DNA of 64,000 nucleotides from contig UCGV01000012.1 of NCBI GenBank assembly GCA_900471925.1, forward strand, positions 124,001 to 188,000. Reading direction: 5' to 3'. Positions within the stretch are counted from its first letter, which is position 1, and each line of letters starts with the position of its first letter. Positions 7,168 to 14,672 of the stretch are shown one piece after another. The position numbers and the translations under genes are program-made. The notes beneath the pieces were generated by a model that saw nothing but the letters and a program-made list of their open reading frames with translations, did not search any database and was not told where the DNA came from. This DNA is from Hyphomicrobiales bacterium (lineage in GTDB: Bacteria > Pseudomonadota > Alphaproteobacteria > Rhizobiales > Rhizobiaceae).

Positions 7168-9426
7168 ATGGGCATGAAATCCAGACTGTTTGCCAGTGCA
7201 GCCTTTCCGCTGCTTTCCCTGACATTCGCGATGCAGCCGGCGGGCGCATACGCCGCAGTGGGCACAGGAGCGCAGGGCGCCGTCAGCACCACCGTAGAGG
7301 GCAGCTATGAGGTCGCGCAGGAAGCAGCACCCTCGGACGAGGAGCTTCTGAAGAAGCGCAAGCACGGCCAGGGCCAGGAACAGCAGCAACAGGAAGCGCC
7401 GGCCGAAAAGCCGCAGCGGGAGGCACCGGCCGAAGCAGCGCCGGAACAGAAGCCGCAGCGCCAGCGTCAGCCCGAGCCGCAGGCCGCGCCGGAAGCGCAG
7501 GCCCCGGCTGCGGAAGAGCCCGCCCGCCCACGCCGCCAGCGCGAGGCCCAGCCTGAACAGGCAGCCCCCGAGCAGCAGCAGGCGCCTGCCGAAGAGCAGC
7601 AGCGTCCGCGCCGCCAGCGTCAGGCGCAGCCGGAGCAGCAGGCAGAGCCGCAAGCACAGCAGCCTCAAGCCGAGCAGCCGCAAGCACAGCCCGAGCAGCC
7701 GAAGCGCCAGCGCGACCGCAACAAGCAGAATAACGAGCAGGCAGCCCCCGAGGCACAGCAGCCGGCTGCAGAAGCACCCGCAGCCGCAGCACCTGATGCC
7801 GGCGAGGCGAATCAGCCGGCCGAAAAGCCGCGCCAGCGCCCGCAGCGCCAGAAGCCCGAGACGGCTGAACAGCCGGCAGAGCAGGGCACCCAGCCACAGG
7901 GCGAAGAGCAGGGCGGCAAGCGCCCGGCCGGCGGCGGCAAGAAGCCCGCCGCAACAGAGCAGCAGGCAGCTCCCGCTGGCGAAGCACCGGCTCCTGCCGA
8001 AAAGCCAGCTACAGCCGAAAAGCCCGCAGCCGAGAAGCCGGCCGCTGAAAAGCCCGCGACGGCGGAAAAGCCGGCTGCGACCGAACAGCCTGCCGAAGCA
8101 GCGCCGCAGCAGGGCCAGCAGGCCGAACAGCCTGCGGGTCAGCAGCCCGAGCAGCCGGCCGCCAATGCCCCGCAGCCCGGCGAACAGCCGGCAGCCAACG
8201 CGCCGCAGCAGGCTGAGCAGGCCATTCCCGCACCTGAAAAGGTAACCCCGCAGGAGCTGAAGCGCCGCGAGGATATCGCCAAGAACCCGGCCAAGAGCAA
8301 CGAGACCATCGTCCTGCCGGTCGAAAACGGTGCCGCCGTTCTCGACAGCGACAAGGATGCCGATCGCAGCCAGGGCCGGCAGGGCCGCCGCGACCGTGAC
8401 CGCCAGCGCGCAGACAGCCAGGATTTCCAGGTGCCGAAGTCGGATGCCGAGGCGCAGTCGCTCAATCGCGGCCAGCAGCAGCGTCCGCCCGTCGAGATGG
8501 AAGCCGTGACCCGCGAGCAGGGCCGCCGCATGGACCGCCGCCCGCAATTCGACCGGCCTGACGGTGCCGATTTCGGCCAGCGGACGGATGACAGCCGCGT
8601 CATCATCCAGTTCGGCGGCCGCACCGTCGTTCGCAGCGACGACGACCGCCGCTTCCTGCGTGACGGCGAACGGCCCGATTACGAGCAGCTGTCCGGCGAC
8701 CGTTACCGCGAGACGATCGTGCGCCCCGAGGGCTATCGCATCGTGACGATCCGCAACCGCTACGGCGACATTATCCAGCGTTCACGCGTCGATGCCCGCG
8801 GCCGGGAGACGGTTCTCTATTATGCGCCTGAGCTCTACGAGGATCCTGATCGCGACTATTTCGACGATCCGGGTGCGGACCTGCCGCCGATGCGCCTGCG
8901 CGTGCCGCTCAACGATTACATCATCGACACCAGCACCGATCCGGACCGCGACTATTACGAGTTCCTGAGCGAGCCGCCTGTCGAGCCTGTCGAGCGCGTC
9001 TATTCGCTGAACGAGGTGAAGTACTCCGCCCGTATCCGCGACAAGGTGCGCCGCATCGATCTCGATACGGTAACCTTCGCCACCGGCAGCTCCGAGATCC
9101 CGATGAGCCAGGCGCGCACGCTGCGCAAGGTGGCGGACGCGATCAACGAAGTGCTCCAAAAGGACCAGAGCGAGACCTTCCTGATCGAAGGCCATACGGA
9201 CGCCGTCGGCTCCGACCAGAGCAACCTGATCCTTTCGGACCAGCGCGCGGAATCGGTCGCCAACGTGCTGACGGATGTCTATGGCATTCCGCCTGAGAAC
9301 CTTGCGACGCAGGGCTATGGCGAGCGCTATCTGAAGGTCAACACTGTTGGCCCGAACCAGGAGAACCGCCGCGTGACGATCCGCCGTGTGACGCCGCTGG
9401 TGCGGCCGGTTGCGCAGAACAGGTAG
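7168..9426 (+). CDS. OmpA-family cell-envelope protein with a very long Pro/Ala/Glu/Gln low-complexity region
   Basis: The 752-residue protein has three parts: a signal peptide (residues 1-28, ending GAYA); a low-complexity stretch of about 300 residues (roughly 55-360) made almost wholly of A, P, E, Q, K and R with AEKPA-type repeats; and a C-terminal OmpA/MotB domain (about 625-745). The last contains FATGSSEIPMSQARTLRKVA and the peptidoglycan-binding core EGHTDAVGSDQSNLILSDQR ending near NRRVTIRR. It should sit in the periplasm or outer membrane, anchored to peptidoglycan, the repeat region acting as a flexible spacer. Between them, residues about 440-620 are Asp/Arg-rich, with RFLRDGERPDYEQLSGDRY and an IRNRYGD segment. 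A terminator follows at 9468-9496. Confidence 0.88.
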   Translation: MGMKSRLFASAAFPLLSLTFAMQPAGAYAAVGTGAQGAVSTTVEGSYEVAQEAAPSDEELLKKRKHGQGQEQQQQEAPAEKPQREAPAEAAPEQKPQRQRQPEPQAAPEAQAPAAEEPARPRRQREAQPEQAAPEQQQAPAEEQQRPRRQRQAQPEQQAEPQAQQPQAEQPQAQPEQPKRQRDRNKQNNEQAAPEAQQPAAEAPAAAAPDAGEANQPAEKPRQRPQRQKPETAEQPAEQGTQPQGEEQGGKRPAGGGKKPAATEQQAAPAGEAPAPAEKPATAEKPAAEKPAAEKPATAEKPAATEQPAEAAPQQGQQAEQPAGQQPEQPAANAPQPGEQPAANAPQQAEQAIPAPEKVTPQELKRREDIAKNPAKSNETIVLPVENGAAVLDSDKDADRSQGRQGRRDRDRQRADSQDFQVPKSDAEAQSLNRGQQQRPPVEMEAVTREQGRRMDRRPQFDRPDGADFGQRTDDSRVIIQFGGRTVVRSDDDRRFLRDGERPDYEQLSGDRYRETIVRPEGYRIVTIRNRYGDIIQRSRVDARGRETVLYYAPELYEDPDRDYFDDPGADLPPMRLRVPLNDYIIDTSTDPDRDYYEFLSEPPVEPVERVYSLNEVKYSARIRDKVRRIDLDTVTFATGSSEIPMSQARTLRKVADAINEVLQKDQSETFLIEGHTDAVGSDQSNLILSDQRAESVANVLTDVYGIPPENLATQGYGERYLKVNTVGPNQENRRVTIRRVTPLVRPVAQNR
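7990..8095 (+). repeat. In-frame AEKPA-type codon repeats inside the OmpA-family gene
   Basis: Codons for PAEKPA, TAEKPA, AEKPA, AEKPA, TAEKPA and ATEQPA follow one another as imperfect repeats of 15-18 bp. Such repeats can expand or contract by slippage or recombination without breaking frame. Confidence 0.7.
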
Positions 9427-9467
9427 TGGCGCAGAACCGGTAAGCAAATACCGGCAGGACAAAGGAA

Positions 9468-9496
9468 AAGGCGGGCCTGGAGGGGCTCGCCTTTTT
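9468..9496 (+). terminator. Intrinsic terminator of the OmpA-family gene
   Basis: AAGGCGGGCC pairs with GGCTCGCCTT (one G-U pair) around a 6-nt loop, followed by a T run (CTTTTTC). It lies 41 bp after the stop codon on the plus strand. Confidence 0.85.
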
Positions 9497-9542
9497 CATA
9501 TGCTGCAGAAAGACGGATCGAGTGCCGCCACCGGACGCCGGA

Positions 9543-9573
9543 AACAAAAACGGCGCCCCTTGCGGAGCGCCGT
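9543..9573 (-). terminator. Intrinsic terminator of the cold-shock gene
   Basis: On the minus strand ACGGCGC pairs with GCGCCGT (9550-9573), followed by the T-rich tract TTTTGTTTC. It lies 25 bp after the stop codon of the gene at 9599-9811. Confidence 0.85.
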
Positions 9574-9598
9574 CACCTGCCGAAGCAGTCAAGTCAAA

Positions 9599-9811
9599 TC
9601 AGAAGGCCTGGATGTTGACAGCCTTCGGGCCCTTGCCCATGCGATCCGGCTCGGTATCGAAGGAAACCTGCTGGCCTTCGCGCAGCGACTGGATGCCAGA
9701 AGCCTGGAGAGCGGAGATGTGGACGAAAACGTCCTTCGCGCCGCCTTCCGGCGTGATGAAACCAAAACCCTTGTCCTGGTTGAAGAATTTTACGGTGCCC
9801 TTGGTGGCCAT
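9599..9811 (-). CDS. cspA: Cold-shock domain protein (CspA family)
   Basis: This 70-residue single-domain protein consists of one cold-shock OB fold. The RNP1 motif KGFGFITPE and RNP2 motif DVFVHISAL are intact. Such proteins bind single-stranded RNA and DNA and act as RNA chaperones in the cytoplasm. A strong ribosome-binding sequence, AAGGACTATCCCC, precedes the ATG, and a terminator follows. The long upstream intergenic region would allow the long 5' leader typical of cold-inducible csp genes, but cold regulation is not shown by sequence. Rhizobia carry several csp paralogues, so the exact orthologue is uncertain. Confidence 0.93.
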   Translation of the reverse strand: MATKGTVKFFNQDKGFGFITPEGGAKDVFVHISALQASGIQSLREGQQVSFDTEPDRMGKGPKAVNIQAF

Positions 9812-10536
9812 GGGGATAGTCCTTTTCCCATCAGTAAGTTAGTTTATCCGCACCCCCGGCGGAGGGGAGGCGGACGGCTTTAGCTTTCGCGCATCGGCCC
9901 TGGAGCCGGACGCGAAGGGTCAGTCGAGACGTCACGTACGGGGAAAGAACATCTACGCGCATGGGTGTCACCCATACCGCCCTGCACGGAATTGGCGCTC
10001 CGACAGGGCATTACCGCTTCAGTCCAGTCACCGGCATGCGAAATGCCCGAGTGGCACAGTTGGTGCCAGCATTTGGGGCAAAAGGCAAGCGGCAATATTG
10101 TGGCATGGCATTTTGCATCGCAGGAAATGATGACGATTCAAATGGTTGGTGGAGTGTTAGGACGCTCTCATAAATCTGTCTCATAGCTGGACGGGGGCTA
10201 AAATTACAACTCCAGCGCGGCGCGATGCCACCCAAGGGCGGTGCCCTGACCGAACATTTCCCTTTGCGCGTCTTGCGCCGGGATCAATGCCGCGCGAAAT
10301 TTTTTTCAACTGGGCGCGATTTCTAATACTTATGCTGGCGCCGACACAAGCTTGAGTTTAGCCTTGTGTTCCATTCCTGAGATGCGAAACAAAAGAAAAT
10401 CCCGGCCATTCGCCGCGAGCCTGTGGGAAAATCCACCGCGTTCCACAATTTCGTCCCGAGCGGCCGCAATTATGGCAGGGTGTTTCGGGGCTTGATGCGG
10501 CGTGAGCCAGCCGTTAGGTCTCGGAGGAACGAAGCA
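9812..10536. other. 725-bp intergenic region upstream of csp and the J-domain gene
   Basis: No convincing gene was found: the small open frames here lack ribosome-binding sites and family resemblance. It holds the promoter and possible leader of the csp gene, a palindrome ATGGGTG-T-CACCCAT at 9961-9975, and a hairpin ACACAAG ... CTTGTGT near 10346-10372. A GGAGGA at 10523-10528 serves the J-domain gene. Confidence 0.6.
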
Positions 10537-11181
10537 GTGAATGAAGGAAATGCCGGCGTGATCGATCCCTATGCCATGCTTGGAGTGGAGCGCGAGGCCA
10601 ATGGCGAGGCGATCAAGCTTGCCTGGCGCAAGGCCGCCAAGGGCGCGCATCCGGATGCCGGCGGCGATGTGGAGAATTTCAATCGCCTGCAGATCGCCTA
10701 CGAACTCCTGCAGGACCCGGTGCGCCGCCGCGTCTACGACGATACCGGCTACGATCCGCAGCTTGCCGACCCCAAGGATCTCGAGGGCGTGCTGATGCTC
10801 GAATCGCTCGTAAACGAGGTGATCCTCGACGAGCGCGAACCCGGCAGCTTCGACCCCGTGGCCGCCATGCGCCGCAAACTCTCCGACGATATCGTCAAGA
10901 GCCGCTTCCACATTCTCGAACTTGAACGCCACCGCGCCCGCGTGCGCAAGCACATAGACCGCTTGGGACGCCGCCCCGAAACCGACGTGCTCGGCTCCAT
11001 GATGCGCGCCCGCAGCGAAGCCATCGCCGACGCCATCCGCAAGACGGAAAAGCAGATCCAGACGATCGAGCATACCTATACGATGCTGGAAGGCTATTCG
11101 TATGAGGTGGAGGTGATGGGGCCGGTGGAAGAGGTCGAGGTGGATATGGCGGAAGTGCAGCCCGGGGAGGCTGCGGAGTAG
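10537..11181 (+). CDS. J-domain (DnaJ-like) co-chaperone protein
   Basis: The 214-residue protein opens with a J domain at about residues 9-72: DPYAMLGVEREANGEAIKLA, then KGAHPDAGG with the essential HPD tripeptide, then FNRLQIAYELLQDPVRRRVYD. The rest is a charged helical region (ELERHRARVRKHIDRLGRR) ending in an acidic tail. There is no Gly/Phe or zinc-finger region, so it is a class III J protein that would stimulate an Hsp70 on an unknown client. The frame is open 38 codons further upstream, but GTG 10537 has GGAGGA 8 nt before it and the homology begins shortly after. Confidence 0.85.
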   Translation: MNEGNAGVIDPYAMLGVEREANGEAIKLAWRKAAKGAHPDAGGDVENFNRLQIAYELLQDPVRRRVYDDTGYDPQLADPKDLEGVLMLESLVNEVILDEREPGSFDPVAAMRRKLSDDIVKSRFHILELERHRARVRKHIDRLGRRPETDVLGSMMRARSEAIADAIRKTEKQIQTIEHTYTMLEGYSYEVEVMGPVEEVEVDMAEVQPGEAAE

Positions 11182-11215
11182 GCCACCGAGGATGGGGGAG
11201 CACTTCACTCTCCTC

Positions 11216-11373
11216 CCTCATTCCTGTGCTTGTCACAGGAATCCAGCGGTCGCGTGTCTACGCGGTGGGGGACTCTTGGAAAGAGATGACCGTATAAGCC
11301 ATTAAAATGTCAGAGTCTTTTCGGCTTGCAGACGCAAGCCGGCTGGATTCCTGTGACAAGCACAGGAATGAGG
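11216..11373. repeat. Inverted pair of 32-bp self-palindromic repeats
   Basis: A 32-bp sequence at 11216-11247 recurs exactly in inverted orientation at 11342-11373. Each arm is itself a hairpin (ATTCCTGTG-cttgt-CACAGGAAT). The pair flanks 94 bp of non-coding DNA between the J-domain gene and the hydrolase gene. This is the form of a dispersed palindromic intergenic repeat; it could also act as a terminator or RNA-processing site. Confidence 0.75.
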
Positions 11374-11477
11374 AAGAGAGGGTACTGCGCCTCTCGGCCG
11401 CATTGCCTTGACCGAGGCGGCGCCACATCCACATTGCTTGGTGTACACCAGGCTGCCGTCCCGAATGAGGTCATCAA

Positions 11478-12314
11478 GTGAAATTGCCTCAACTGTTGTT
11501 TTACCTCACTCTCTCATTGCTCTTCCTCCCGCGAGCCCAAGCCGACGAACTCGTCCACTTCGACAGCGGCGTGGTGAAGCCAAGCCCATTTCTCGAGCGC
11601 AAGGCGAAGGAAAACGGCACACCACTTCCCACACCCGAAACCACCCCCTTGATCGGCTATCTCTCCCATCCCGATGGCAACGGCCCGTTTCCCGCCGTCG
11701 TGCTGATGCACGGGTGCGGCGGCCTCCATGCGCATGTGAAAGAGGTCTGGCCGCAGCGGCTGGTGTCCTGGGGTTATGCCGTGCTCGTGGTCGACAGTTA
11801 CGCCACCCGCAACATCGAGAGCAATTGCACCACCTATCTGCCTTATCGCGTCTTCGATGCCTATGGCGGGCTGGATTTCCTGGCGAAGACCGGCTTCATC
11901 GATCCGAAGCGCGTGGCGCTGATGGGCTTTTCGGCGGGTGGGATTGCCACGCTGGAGGCGACGAAAGTGGAGGGGAACGCGCAACTGATGGATGAGAAGT
12001 TCCGGGCGGCGATCGGCTATTATCCGGTCTGCGCGCCGCATGAAGGCGATGCGACGGTGCCGACACTGATCCTGAACGGCGATCTCGATGACTGGAGCCC
12101 TGCGGAGCGGTGCCGCAAGCGGATCGCCAATCTCAGCGGCAAGGGGCCGCCGATAATGTTGCATGTTTATCCCGGTGCGCGTCACGACTTCGATGACGAG
12201 GCCATGAAGAAACCGAAGACGATCCTCGGGCATGTGGAGGAATATAATCAGGTTGCGGCGGAACAATCGATCGCCAGCGTGAAGGATTTTCTGCAGGCCT
12301 ATCTCGCGAATTAG
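11478..12314 (+). CDS. Dienelactone hydrolase-family alpha/beta hydrolase, exported
   Basis: This 278-residue protein begins with a signal peptide (LPQLLFYLTLSLLFLPRAQA) and then an alpha/beta-hydrolase fold. The oxyanion region is VVLMHGCGG, the nucleophile elbow is GFSAGG (serine rather than the cysteine of true dienelactone hydrolases), the acid is in LNGDLDDWSP and the histidine in PGARHDFDD. It should be a periplasmic hydrolase of an ester or lactone of unknown identity. The 296-bp upstream region contains the inverted repeat pair. It is convergent with the SDR gene. Confidence 0.85.
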   Translation: MKLPQLLFYLTLSLLFLPRAQADELVHFDSGVVKPSPFLERKAKENGTPLPTPETTPLIGYLSHPDGNGPFPAVVLMHGCGGLHAHVKEVWPQRLVSWGYAVLVVDSYATRNIESNCTTYLPYRVFDAYGGLDFLAKTGFIDPKRVALMGFSAGGIATLEATKVEGNAQLMDEKFRAAIGYYPVCAPHEGDATVPTLILNGDLDDWSPAERCRKRIANLSGKGPPIMLHVYPGARHDFDDEAMKKPKTILGHVEEYNQVAAEQSIASVKDFLQAYLAN

Positions 12315-12371
12315 GGCCGGCTTGGTCGCAACAGAGCGGAGAGCGGGCAGGCCCGAACGCGCCCAGCGGCG

Positions 12372-13091
12372 TTACTGCGCGAGATAGCCGCCGTCGATAT
12401 TCAGTTCGGTACCGGTGACATAGCTTGCCTCGTCGGAGGCGAGGAACAGGCAGCCGTAGGCGATTTCCATCGGCTGGCCGCCGCGTTTCATTGGCGTCGT
12501 GTCGATGACGATCCTGTTCAGCTCCGGGTTCTGGGCGTCGGTCAGCGGCGTGTGGATGAAGCCCGGATGGACGGAATTGACGCGGATTCCTTCGCCGGCA
12601 TAGGTCATGGCGGCATTCTTCGACATGTTGCGCACCGCGCCCTTGGCGGCGTGGTAGCTGTGGGCGCCTGATACTGCGGCGCTGCCCCAGATCGAGGAAA
12701 TGTTGACGATAGCGCCGGCCTGCTGCCTGCGCATGACGCGCACGGCCTCGCGCATGCCGAGGAAGACGCCGGTCTGGTCGACGGCGATCATCTTCTGCCA
12801 TTCCCGCATTTCAAGCTTGTCCAGCGGCTCATAGGCGATGATGCCGGCATTGTTGATGAGGATATCGAGGCGGCCGTGCCTGCGCAGGATGGCGGCGACA
12901 GTCGTTGCCCATTGTTCCTCGCTCGTCACGTCGAGTGTCATCACCTCCACATCGCCGGCATAGGGCTTTTCCGGCGGCTTGATATCGGTGGCGATGACGA
13001 TGGCGCCTTCTTTCGTGAAGAGCTCGGCCACGGCATGGCCGATGCCGCCTGCCGCTCCGGTGATCAATGCAACCTTGTCCTTGAGCCTCAT
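12372..13091 (-). CDS. Short-chain dehydrogenase/reductase (classical SDR)
   Basis: This 239-residue cytoplasmic oxidoreductase has the NAD(P)-binding motif TGAAGGIG near residues 12-19, NNAGI in the central strand, and the catalytic serine, tyrosine and lysine in NISSIWGSAAVSGAHSYHAAK. A short acidic segment (ATDIK) after strand 2 suggests NAD preference. ATG 13091 is chosen over the longer frame because GGGAG precedes it and the SDR fold begins there. It is last in an apparent operon with the ABM protein and the exported VOC protein (gaps of about 70 bp), divergent from an MFS transporter. Confidence 0.9.
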   Translation of the reverse strand: MRLKDKVALITGAAGGIGHAVAELFTKEGAIVIATDIKPPEKPYAGDVEVMTLDVTSEEQWATTVAAILRRHGRLDILINNAGIIAYEPLDKLEMREWQKMIAVDQTGVFLGMREAVRVMRRQQAGAIVNISSIWGSAAVSGAHSYHAAKGAVRNMSKNAAMTYAGEGIRVNSVHPGFIHTPLTDAQNPELNRIVIDTTPMKRGGQPMEIAYGCLFLASDEASYVTGTELNIDGGYLAQ

Positions 13092-13160
13092 GTCGATACT
13101 CCCTGATGGGTTGGGTGGCGTCACCTGCCGGTGACGCCGTTTCATTGCCGGGGACGCCAG

Positions 13161-13577
13161 CTATTTCGCGGCCGGCGCCAGCACTTCCATGCGCATCACC
13201 TTGACGCCGCCATCGGCGAGGTCGGGCAGTTTGGCGAACCAGTCCTTCACGTAGGGCATGGCGTTATGGGCTTCGAAATCGGCCTGATTGGCGAAGATCT
13301 CGTAGAAGATGAAATGGCCGGGGCTTTCCCGGTTTTCCTGCAGGAAATAGACGAGGTTGGCGGGATCGCCGCGCACGAGATCGATCAGCGGCAGAGTGAC
13401 GGCGCGAAGCTCCGCCTCCTTGCCGGGTTTGGCGCGCACTTCGGCGACGATCGAATAGGCGCCGTCCGATATCTTGCCATAGCCGGCGCCCGGTCCGCCC
13501 TCGGCGGCAGCCAGGCCAGGGATGATGATGAGGCCCGCAAGCAGGGCCGATCTCTGCAGATGAAGCAGAATGTTCAT
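13161..13577 (-). CDS. Exported ABM-domain (quinol monooxygenase-like) protein
   Basis: The 138-residue protein has a signal peptide (LLHLQRSALLAGLIIIPGLAAA) and an antibiotic-biosynthesis-monooxygenase dimeric alpha/beta-barrel domain: YSIVAEVRAKPGKEAELRAV, then FLQENRESPGHFIFYEIFAN and FEAHNAMPYVKDWF. ABM proteins act on quinone-like or aromatic substrates, often without cofactor. An exported form is unusual. The start is fixed by AAGGAGAT shortly before ATG 13577, although the frame extends upstream. It is the middle gene of an apparent VOC-ABM-SDR operon. Confidence 0.85.
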   Translation of the reverse strand: MNILLHLQRSALLAGLIIIPGLAAAEGGPGAGYGKISDGAYSIVAEVRAKPGKEAELRAVTLPLIDLVRGDPANLVYFLQENRESPGHFIFYEIFANQADFEAHNAMPYVKDWFAKLPDLADGGVKVMRMEVLAPAAK

Positions 13578-13645
13578 GGCATATCTCCTTGTCCGCGATG
13601 CCTCCCGGCGGAGGCGCGGCTTGATAATGGATGTGGCGGATCGGG

Positions 13646-14500
13646 TCAATTGGCGCTGGCAAGCCGCATATGCGCCTGATGGGCATCGGCGAAGCGCTGC
13701 TTCACCGGCCCAAGCGCCTTCACGAATTCCAGCTGCTCGCCCTCCGGCCCCTTGCAATAGATCAGCTCCCAGCCGTCGGAAGGGGCGACCGTCACCTTGT
13801 TGGTGTTGGTGTTCTGGGGGGCGGCCTTGCGCTCTTCCTCGGTCGTCACGCGGATGATGCGGTTGGCACGTACCTGCGTCATGCCGCGCCGTGCGGATTC
13901 GGCTTCGAGATCGGTGATGAACTGGTTGAAGTCGACGTCGTCGCGCACATAGAAGCAGATATGCATCATGCGCGGGAAGGCGGGGCTCATGTGCTCCACC
14001 GGCTCTGCAAAGGCTTTCGGGCCGCCCATCGGCTGGTCGGCGTCCCGATATTGCAGAAGCTCGATCACCACATTGTCGAACTGGATGAAGCGCACGTCGA
14101 GGCGCTGGGCGCCGCCGCGCAGATCCGGCACGCCGATGGTGCGCGGGGCGACGCCCAACGCATTGGCGATGATTTCCTGGTCGGCGAGCAGCGTGTTCTG
14201 CACCGCATCGCCCTGGAAATCGCCATGGCGGAAGACTTCCGTGCCGCCGAGAACGGCGGTGTAGAACTCATAGGCGCGCTCCATGTTCTGCACGGTGAGG
14301 CCGAAATGCTGCACGCCCTGCAGGCGACCGCCAAGAGAATTCGGGTCGCGGGCAGTTGCCGGCGCCTGCTGCGCCGATACCGTAGTGCTGACCGAAAGGG
14401 CTGCGGCCATGCCGCCGATCGCGACGCCGCCTGCGGCGCGCAGCACGGCGCGGCGTTCAGGGTTTTCGGGCTGGTTCTGGCTGTTCTCTTCGTATGACAT
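13646..14500 (-). CDS. Tat-exported VOC (glyoxalase/dioxygenase superfamily) protein
   Basis: The 284-residue protein begins with a twin-arginine signal: ERRAVLRAAGGVAIGG followed by a hydrophobic core ending VSAQQA. Vicinal-oxygen-chelate modules follow: GVQHFGLTVQNMERAYEFY (metal-ligand histidine) and later MMHICFYVRDDVDFNQFI, with WELIYCKGPEGEQLEFV supplying the terminal glutamate. The substrate is unknown; exported VOC proteins of this type occur in rhizobia. ATG 14500 is preceded by GAGGAGAT. It heads the VOC-ABM-SDR gene run and is divergent from the MFS transporter. Confidence 0.82.
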   Translation of the reverse strand: MSYEENSQNQPENPERRAVLRAAGGVAIGGMAAALSVSTTVSAQQAPATARDPNSLGGRLQGVQHFGLTVQNMERAYEFYTAVLGGTEVFRHGDFQGDAVQNTLLADQEIIANALGVAPRTIGVPDLRGGAQRLDVRFIQFDNVVIELLQYRDADQPMGGPKAFAEPVEHMSPAFPRMMHICFYVRDDVDFNQFITDLEAESARRGMTQVRANRIIRVTTEEERKAAPQNTNTNKVTVAPSDGWELIYCKGPEGEQLEFVKALGPVKQRFADAHQAHMRLASAN

Positions 14501-14672
14501 GCTGATCTCCTCGGGATTTCTGGTGCTTTGCGGTGCGGGCAATTGAGGAAATTCTAGACCCGCGGTGCTTGCGGCTGGGGTGAAGATCGGGGAAATTCGG
14601 TGAAGGCGCGTGGGCTGCTTCCCTCATCGGAGGGGGCCGACAGTTGGGGAACTGGCGCCGATGGGGGAAACT

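Noticed and set aside
7036..8547. 503-codon open frame antisense to the OmpA-family gene
   Set aside because: It is a Leu/Arg/Gly-rich mirror of the low-complexity Pro/Ala/Gln codons, has no ribosome-binding site and resembles no protein family; it is a composition artefact.
9880..10235. Several 60-75 codon frames between csp and the J-domain gene
   Set aside because: They overlap on both strands, lack start signals and show no coherent protein composition.
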